In this document: piece after piece, positions 44,043-47,873 of the stretch | How positions within the stretch are numbered: the first letter of the stretch is position 1 | Layout of the letters: the number at the start of each line of letters is the position of its first letter | Assembly (NCBI GenBank): GCA_028279405.1 | Contig: JANQNU010000006.1 | Span: 1-47,873, forward strand | Direction: 5' to 3' | Length of the DNA stretch: 47,873 nt | From: Phycisphaerae bacterium | GTDB taxonomy: Bacteria > Planctomycetota > Phycisphaerae > UBA1845 > Fen-1342 | Notes under the pieces: model-generated | What the model was told of the DNA's origin: nothing | Database searches by the model: none | Seen by the model: the letters and a program-made list of their open reading frames with translations, nothing else | Made by a program: the position numbers and the translations under genes

Positions 44043-44063
44043 CCCATCCCTTCCAGGGATGGG
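44043..44063. repeat. CCCATCCC hairpin repeat, variant copy 6
   Basis: The arms CCCATCCCT and AGGGATGGG flank the loop TCC. Relative to the other copies a C-G pair has become T-A, and pairing is kept. It lies in the gene-free stretch 43840-44579, which otherwise holds only the repeats listed next. Confidence 0.75.
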
Positions 44064-44113
44064 TGACTGACAAAACCCCAGGCAATAACCGTCCCGATCC
44101 CAAAATTGGGTGG

Positions 44114-44132
44114 GGCGGGCGTCTCGCCCGCC
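44114..44132. repeat. GGCGGGC/GCCCGCC palindrome, copy 1
   Basis: GGCGGGC and GCCCGCC are separated by GTCTC. The same unit occurs at 44315-44333, and diverged copies occur near 1374 and 11944. Confidence 0.7.
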
Positions 44133-44161
44133 GAACACGCGGTCAGATCTGCTCGCCGCAA

Positions 44162-44234
44162 CGAGCCCCGAGCGCGAGCGAGGGGATTACGGTGCGCGAG
44201 TTGACCTGATCCCGTCGCTTGCGCTCCGGGCTCG
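44162..44234. repeat. 73-bp inverted-repeat element, copy 2
   Basis: It has the same length and arms as 15456-15528, differing at roughly eight positions, mostly in the centre. The arms CGAGCCCCGAGCGC... and ...GCGCTCCGGGCTCG are near-complementary, giving one long potential hairpin. Confidence 0.8.
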
Positions 44235-44314
44235 TTTTGTTGGTGGCCGTCCGTGCCCGGGGCAGGCTTCTACTCCGCGGGCCCTGCAATAGCGATCCCA
44301 AGAACACAGGGTGG

Positions 44315-44333
44315 GGCGGGCGTCTCGCCCGCC
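44315..44333. repeat. GGCGGGC/GCCCGCC palindrome, copy 2
   Basis: This is identical in arms and loop to the copy at 44114-44132. Both follow a GGGTGGG phrase. Confidence 0.7.
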
Positions 44334-44359
44334 AGAGCATACTCGGCGGAGACCGAGGC

Positions 44360-44384
44360 GAGCCGCGAGCGCGAGCGAGCGGTC
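44360..44384 (+). repeat. Dispersed 25-bp repeat, third copy
   Basis: This matches 15410-15434 with a single change in the centre (GAGCCGCGAGCGCGAGCGAG then CGGTC). It directly precedes the 42-bp repeat. Confidence 0.75.
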
Positions 44385-44391
44385 GGGGTGG

Positions 44392-44433
44392 CACTGGCAT
44401 TGCAAAGGGGCGGTGCCCCCTTGTCCGCCAGTG
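44392..44433 (+). repeat. 42-bp repeat with CACTGG/CCAGTG ends, copy 1
   Basis: It starts CACTGGCATTGCAAAGGGGC and ends in CCGCCAGTG. The reverse complement of 47718-47759 has the same length and differs at about three positions. The ends form a short inverted repeat. Confidence 0.75.
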
Positions 44434-44579
44434 TAGGGCGCGTGCTCCTCAGGATCGCGGCCCGAGCAGGCTGGATGGCCGTCCCAACCACTCGCCCAAC
44501 CGACTCATTTCCTCCGATTTCTCCAGGGATTCTTGAAAATCGGCTCCCGAAACGGGTCCCGGGCGTCTACGCTATTGGC

Positions 44580-45172
44580 TTCGCAGAGTGGGCCAGGCGG
44601 CCGCGGTATGCGTCGGCGACGGCGTGGACCGAGGAAAGTCCGAACCGGACAGGGCACGGTGGTGGCTAACGGCCACCGAGGGTGACCTCAGGGAAAGTGC
44701 CACAGAAAATACACCGCCGATGGAGGCGGCCCTCGAGACCGTCTTACAGGTAAGGGTGAAATGGTGCGGTAAGAGCGCACCGCGCGACGGGCGATCGTCG
44801 CGGCACGGCAAACCCCACCGCCAGCAAGCCCAAATATGCCGCGAAGACCGCTCATGGTCGTGGGCTGCCGCACCGTCGTTCGCGACGGAATCGGCTCGAC
44901 GGCCGGGTCGTACGGGTGACTGTATGGCTTTGAGTGGCCGCGGGCGTGGCGTCGTCATTATTGTGTGACGGTGTCGCTTCGTGCCCGCGACGTACCGGCC
45001 CGGTGCGTCCGAGCGGCGGGTAGGGCGCTTGAGCCCGTCGGCAACGGCGGGCCCAGATGAATGGCCGCCACTCGATTGGTTATGGCGGATGATCTGTCGG
45101 GGGCCCCTTGCGGGCCGGTCATCTCGCTACCAGCCGAGGACAGGATTCGGCTTACCGGCCCACTCTGCGAAA
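44580..45172 (+). ncRNA. rnpB: RNase P RNA (class A) with large P13-region insertion
   Basis: This is the catalytic RNA of tRNA 5' processing. The ends pair perfectly in P1: TCGCAGAGTGGGCC at 44581-44594 with GGCCCACTCTGCGA at 45157-45170. Conserved landmarks appear in order: GAGGAAAGTCC (44631), AGTGCCACAGAAAAT, GGTAAGAGCGCACCG, AAACCCCACC, GCAAGCCCAAATA, GGGTAGG...TTGAGCCC, AGATGAATG and the 3' P4 segment ACAGGATTCGGCTTACC. At about 593 nt it is far longer than the 377-nt E. coli RNA. The excess lies mainly at 44837-45017 between CCAAATA and GGGTAGG. That segment has nested complementary arms, so it looks like a long extra helix. The ends are set by P1 and may be off by a few bases. Confidence 0.96.
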
Positions 45173-45349
45173 CTTTTGCCTGCCACATGCCCCATCTTGC
45201 GCTCGGGACCTGCGGATTACACACGATACTGATAATGATTGGACGCACCGCGCCTGTTCGGTAACAATAAGGGTGCTCGGAGGCAGAGATCGCTGGTCGT
45301 CCGGGGAAGGGGTGGAGTGCACATCAGGGTGCGGTCACGAGGATTTGCC

Positions 45350-47293
45350 ATGGAAGGTAAGTCGCCGTTGGATTCGCGGTGGATTGCGTCGTTGTGGAAG
45401 CCACTCGACGCACTACAGCATCTCTTCAAGAAGCATCGGTTCCCCGCATTCGGCTTAACGCTCGTTGCGGCGATCCTGATCGTTGCCATCCTGATTACCA
45501 ACAGTAGCGATGCGGGTGATTCGGATGTTCTTCTGTTGGTCTCGGCGATGCTTACGGCGATCGTCGGGCTCTGCGCCTACCCCGCCGTTAACGAAAAGCA
45601 CCGCGGGGCCGCGGTCTTGCTCTTGTGCTTCGCACCGGCTCCGACGCTCGTGTTCGGCAAGCGATTGGCTTTCGCATACTCAAAGCTCGTTCCCACCAGG
45701 CAGCGAGAGATGGTCGGTCCAGGTGCAGGTCGAGCACCGCGGCCTAGTCCTCGACCGGCTCTGGCCGTGGAAACCGGAGGTGGCGGGCTCGCAGGTGATT
45801 TGCGGCAAGTTGCAGACGTTTCCGAGTATCACGAGGATCGCAGCGAGACATCCGTCACCATTCATCACGGCTTCTCGGAGGAGATTGTCGAGAAGCACAT
45901 CCGCGAGAACGAACGGCTTCGCATCCAACTCGCGGGAAGAAATGCCGAGAACAAGCGATTACAGAGTGAGTTAGCAAGTGCATTGAATCGTGGCGCCGAG
46001 GAGGCGTTACTTGGCGATGCGGCCGCCCAAGAAGCGATCGCTGAGGCGCGCGAGTCCGGGGACCTCACCAAGCTCAAGGCACTGCTTGCTGCAGAGTATG
46101 AGCGACATGAAGCAGCTCCTGTTGTGCAAACTTTGGCGCAGCGCGCGCTCGAACTGGGAGTAATAGCATACCTGCGCGCGGAGTGGGACGATGCTTGGCA
46201 TTGGCTCGGTCGCGTTCTATCCCTATCGCCCAAGCACTATGGCGCCAATTGCCTCCTTGGCGAGTTGGAGTTGGAGAGAGGAACGGTGGACCAGGCCGAC
46301 GTGTACTTCAAGAACGCCCTCGATACTGCAATCAACGCATTCGAGGCGACCCCAGATGATGCCAAGACGCGACGTGATCTTGCGATTGTATGGGATTGTG
46401 TCGGAGACGTGCGATTTGCGCGCGGAACATACGCCTTCGCGCTCACTGCGTACGAAAGTGCTTTGGAGCTTTCTACCGATTTGGTATCGGAGGATTCGGA
46501 AAACACCCAATTCCGGCGAGATGTTGAGATCCACCTAAACAGGATTGGGAATGTTCGATTTGCAAGGCGCGATATCGAAGGAGCGCTGGTAGCCTATGAG
46601 CAATGCCGCAGGATTGCCGAGCGACTCGTTGCGCTTGACCCGAACGATACTAATTTGCAACGTGATTTGTCGGCCAGCTGGCACAAAATCGGCAATTGCC
46701 GGTTTAGGCAGGGCGACCTAGAAGGGGCTTTGGCGGCGTATGAAGGTAACCTGGAAATGGCGCAGGAGCTGCAAGCGAATGATGTTGGCCGGTTGGTCCT
46801 ACAGTCGGATACTTGTGTGAGCTGGATGTACATAGGTGACGTGAAGCTAACCCAACGCGACTGGCGTAGTGCGCTGGCGTGCTATGAGCGATCTGTGGAG
46901 ATCGGGAAGCAGATTGTCGCACAAGATGCGGGACACAAACTATCGCAATCGAATCTTGCGTTGGCTTGGTTCAAAGTGGGCATGATGAGGGTTGTGGCGC
47001 AAGATCGCTGGCGCGGAATCGCTGCGATCGAAAGGGGGCTGTCTATTGCAGAACGACTCAGCTCCCGCGATCAGGGTTGTGCTCGATGGAAAACGGTTCT
47101 CGCCAGGATTCAATTCAATCTTGGCCGCGTCATAGAAGACGAGGAACCCAACGCATCACATTCATATTGTGCCACAGCACGACAGATTCTCGAAGATCTG
47201 GCGTGCAATACGGATGATCCAGATGTGCCCGAATTGCTTACGGAAGTAGGTGATTGGGCAGAGACGGTTGATAAGACAGATGGCGAACAATAG
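45350..47293 (+). CDS. TPR protein with two N-terminal membrane helices, low GC
   Basis: This 647-residue protein starts at ATG 45350 (MEGKSPLDSRWIASLWKPLD) with GAGG seven bases upstream. Two hydrophobic segments (FGLTLVAAILIVAILIT; VLLLVSAMLTAIVGLCAY) are followed by a coiled coil (IRENERLRIQLAGRNAENKR). At least six long TPR units follow, of the type IGNVRFARRDIEGALVAYE and IAERLVALDPNDTNLQRDLS. In many bacteria such repeats sit beside effector or signalling domains, but no such domain is seen here. Two 60-bp lines counted by hand are 50 % G+C, well below the neighbours, which hints at later acquisition. Function is unknown; a scaffolding role at the membrane is inferred. Confidence 0.85.
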   Translation: MEGKSPLDSRWIASLWKPLDALQHLFKKHRFPAFGLTLVAAILIVAILITNSSDAGDSDVLLLVSAMLTAIVGLCAYPAVNEKHRGAAVLLLCFAPAPTLVFGKRLAFAYSKLVPTRQREMVGPGAGRAPRPSPRPALAVETGGGGLAGDLRQVADVSEYHEDRSETSVTIHHGFSEEIVEKHIRENERLRIQLAGRNAENKRLQSELASALNRGAEEALLGDAAAQEAIAEARESGDLTKLKALLAAEYERHEAAPVVQTLAQRALELGVIAYLRAEWDDAWHWLGRVLSLSPKHYGANCLLGELELERGTVDQADVYFKNALDTAINAFEATPDDAKTRRDLAIVWDCVGDVRFARGTYAFALTAYESALELSTDLVSEDSENTQFRRDVEIHLNRIGNVRFARRDIEGALVAYEQCRRIAERLVALDPNDTNLQRDLSASWHKIGNCRFRQGDLEGALAAYEGNLEMAQELQANDVGRLVLQSDTCVSWMYIGDVKLTQRDWRSALACYERSVEIGKQIVAQDAGHKLSQSNLALAWFKVGMMRVVAQDRWRGIAAIERGLSIAERLSSRDQGCARWKTVLARIQFNLGRVIEDEEPNASHSYCATARQILEDLACNTDDPDVPELLTEVGDWAETVDKTDGEQ

Positions 47294-47323
47294 GCGCGTT
47301 TGGCTTCGGTGGCGCCAATATGA

Positions 47324-47689
47324 TCACCAAGGCCCGCAATGGCCAAGCTCCGCTTGGAGTTCGATGAGGTCGTGCACCGAGTACGCACGCCGAGCATGGA
47401 CTGGCTCGTGTCGAAACGGTCTTTGGTAGCAGCGGTCGCCCATCGGTTCGGTCAGGTCGAGGATTGTGTCGCCGCACTCGACCCATGCGTGAAAACGACA
47501 ATGCGGTCCGATCCAGGCGTGAACAAGCGTTCCTTCCGTTACGAGCGCCGACAACCACGCCGCGGTCGCGACATCCCGCTCGTTGACCGCCCACTCCAAC
47601 AGAATCCGCTGCACGACCGCTTGCGCTTGCGTTTTTGGAGTCGGTAAGTACGGACGAAGCTCGGTGATTGGGTCGGTAGTCGTCGTCAT
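47324..47689 (-). CDS. Small transglutaminase-like protein
   Basis: This 121-residue protein (ATG 47689, GGAGG five bases upstream) contains HAWIGPHCRFHAWVECGD and ILDLTEPMGDR, which resemble the His and Asp strands of transglutaminase-like or lasso-peptide B2-type domains. The catalytic Cys expected on the preceding helix (about NERDVATAAWLSALVTE) is not evident, so activity is doubtful or the resemblance is partial. No signal peptide or membrane segment is seen. It converges with the TPR gene, with about 30 bp between stop codons. It has no partner in view. Confidence 0.65.
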   Translation of the reverse strand: MTTTTDPITELRPYLPTPKTQAQAVVQRILLEWAVNERDVATAAWLSALVTEGTLVHAWIGPHCRFHAWVECGDTILDLTEPMGDRCYQRPFRHEPVHARRAYSVHDLIELQAELGHCGPW

Positions 47690-47717
47690 GCGGTCCTCCG
47701 CTCATGGACGTTCCGAA

Positions 47718-47759
47718 CACTGGCGGACTAGGGGGCACCGCCCCTTGGCGATGCCAGTG
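47718..47759 (-). repeat. 42-bp repeat with CACTGG/CCAGTG ends, copy 2
   Basis: This is an inverted copy of 44392-44433 with about three differences. It lies just upstream of the transglutaminase-like gene. The remaining 47760-47873 shows no gene or further repeat that I can support. Confidence 0.7.
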
Positions 47760-47873
47760 CCACCCGGAACTCCGCGGCCTCAGGTGTTTCGAGCGGAAGA
47801 CTAAGCGAAGTCGGCCGTGCTGCTATATCAGCAGCAAACGCTCCAACGAGCCTGACACTGCACCCAACGAGCC

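Noticed and set aside
44389..44404. TGGCAC-N5-TTGCA, a sigma-54-like -24/-12 match
   Set aside because: It lies at the start of the 42-bp repeat. The second copy has lost the TT of TTGCA, and no suitable gene follows, so it is probably coincidental.
44580..44915. Shorter RNase P RNA ending at GGCTCGACGGCC
   Set aside because: Perfect P1 pairing and the conserved 3' segment are found only near 45157-45170; the earlier stretch belongs to the P13 insertion.

Overview
The window is high-GC bacterial chromosome and most resembles a planctomycete, perhaps Phycisphaerae-like. Three Hanks-type Ser/Thr kinases, one fused to a class III cyclase and TPRs, lie within 30 kb. There is an ECF sigma factor with a Cys/His tail, a secreted sugar dehydrogenase ending in dockerin-like GDIN repeats, a small protein with a C-terminal CxxC...CxxC zinc ribbon, a VIT/VWA protein, and an RNase P RNA with a greatly enlarged P13-region insertion. 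The class-level placement is inference from gene content, not from a marker phylogeny. I saw no tRNA, rRNA, CRISPR array, transposase or prophage gene.

Layout. 1-1149: 5' part of a Gly-rich beta-helix surface protein (minus strand, runs off the edge). 1150-1732: non-coding, with dispersed repeats. 1.7-6.0 kb: M24 metallopeptidase, a secreted DUF3352-like protein, two tiny membrane ORFs with their own terminator, and a putative lipoprotein. 6.2-11.7 kb: signalling block with an FHA protein, a multi-pass Ser/Thr kinase, a small membrane protein and an ECF sigma factor. 11.9-15.3 kb (minus): PQQ-type sugar dehydrogenase, zinc-ribbon membrane protein, Der GTPase. 15.8-19.5 kb: VIT/VWA protein and, convergent to it, a cytidylate kinase-like protein. 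19.8-22.4 kb: globin-coupled histidine kinase overlapping an NtrC-type sigma-54 activator. 22.4-26.3 kb: homodimeric pyruvate dehydrogenase E1 (aceE) and a divergent lipoprotein. 26.6-32.2 kb (plus): cyclase-kinase-TPR fusion, double-REC response regulator, PQQ-like propeller protein. 32.2-35.7 kb: RND/MMPL-type protein (minus) and a soluble kinase (plus). 35.7-40.9 kb (minus): probable operon of methyltransferase, Agl23-like glycosyltransferase, an in-frame ApbE-AlkD-histone-H1-like fusion, and a family-9 carbohydrate-binding protein. 41.0-43.8 kb (minus): PKD-WD40-metzincin lipoprotein with a strong terminator. 43.8-44.6 kb: repeat-rich non-coding stretch. 44.58-45.17 kb: RNase P RNA. 45.3-47.3 kb: TPR membrane protein of visibly lower GC. 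47.3-47.7 kb: small transglutaminase-like protein.

The observations most worth a second look are the ApbE-AlkD-H1 fusion, the RNase P RNA with a roughly 180-nt structured insertion, the globin kinase/NtrC pair, the cyclase-kinase-TPR protein with changed cyclase active-site residues, the PKD-WD40-metzincin lipoprotein, and a set of dispersed hairpin repeats whose arms change in a compensatory way. I found no complete undescribed defence or mobile system. The fusions and the hairpin families are the nearest candidates for something new.
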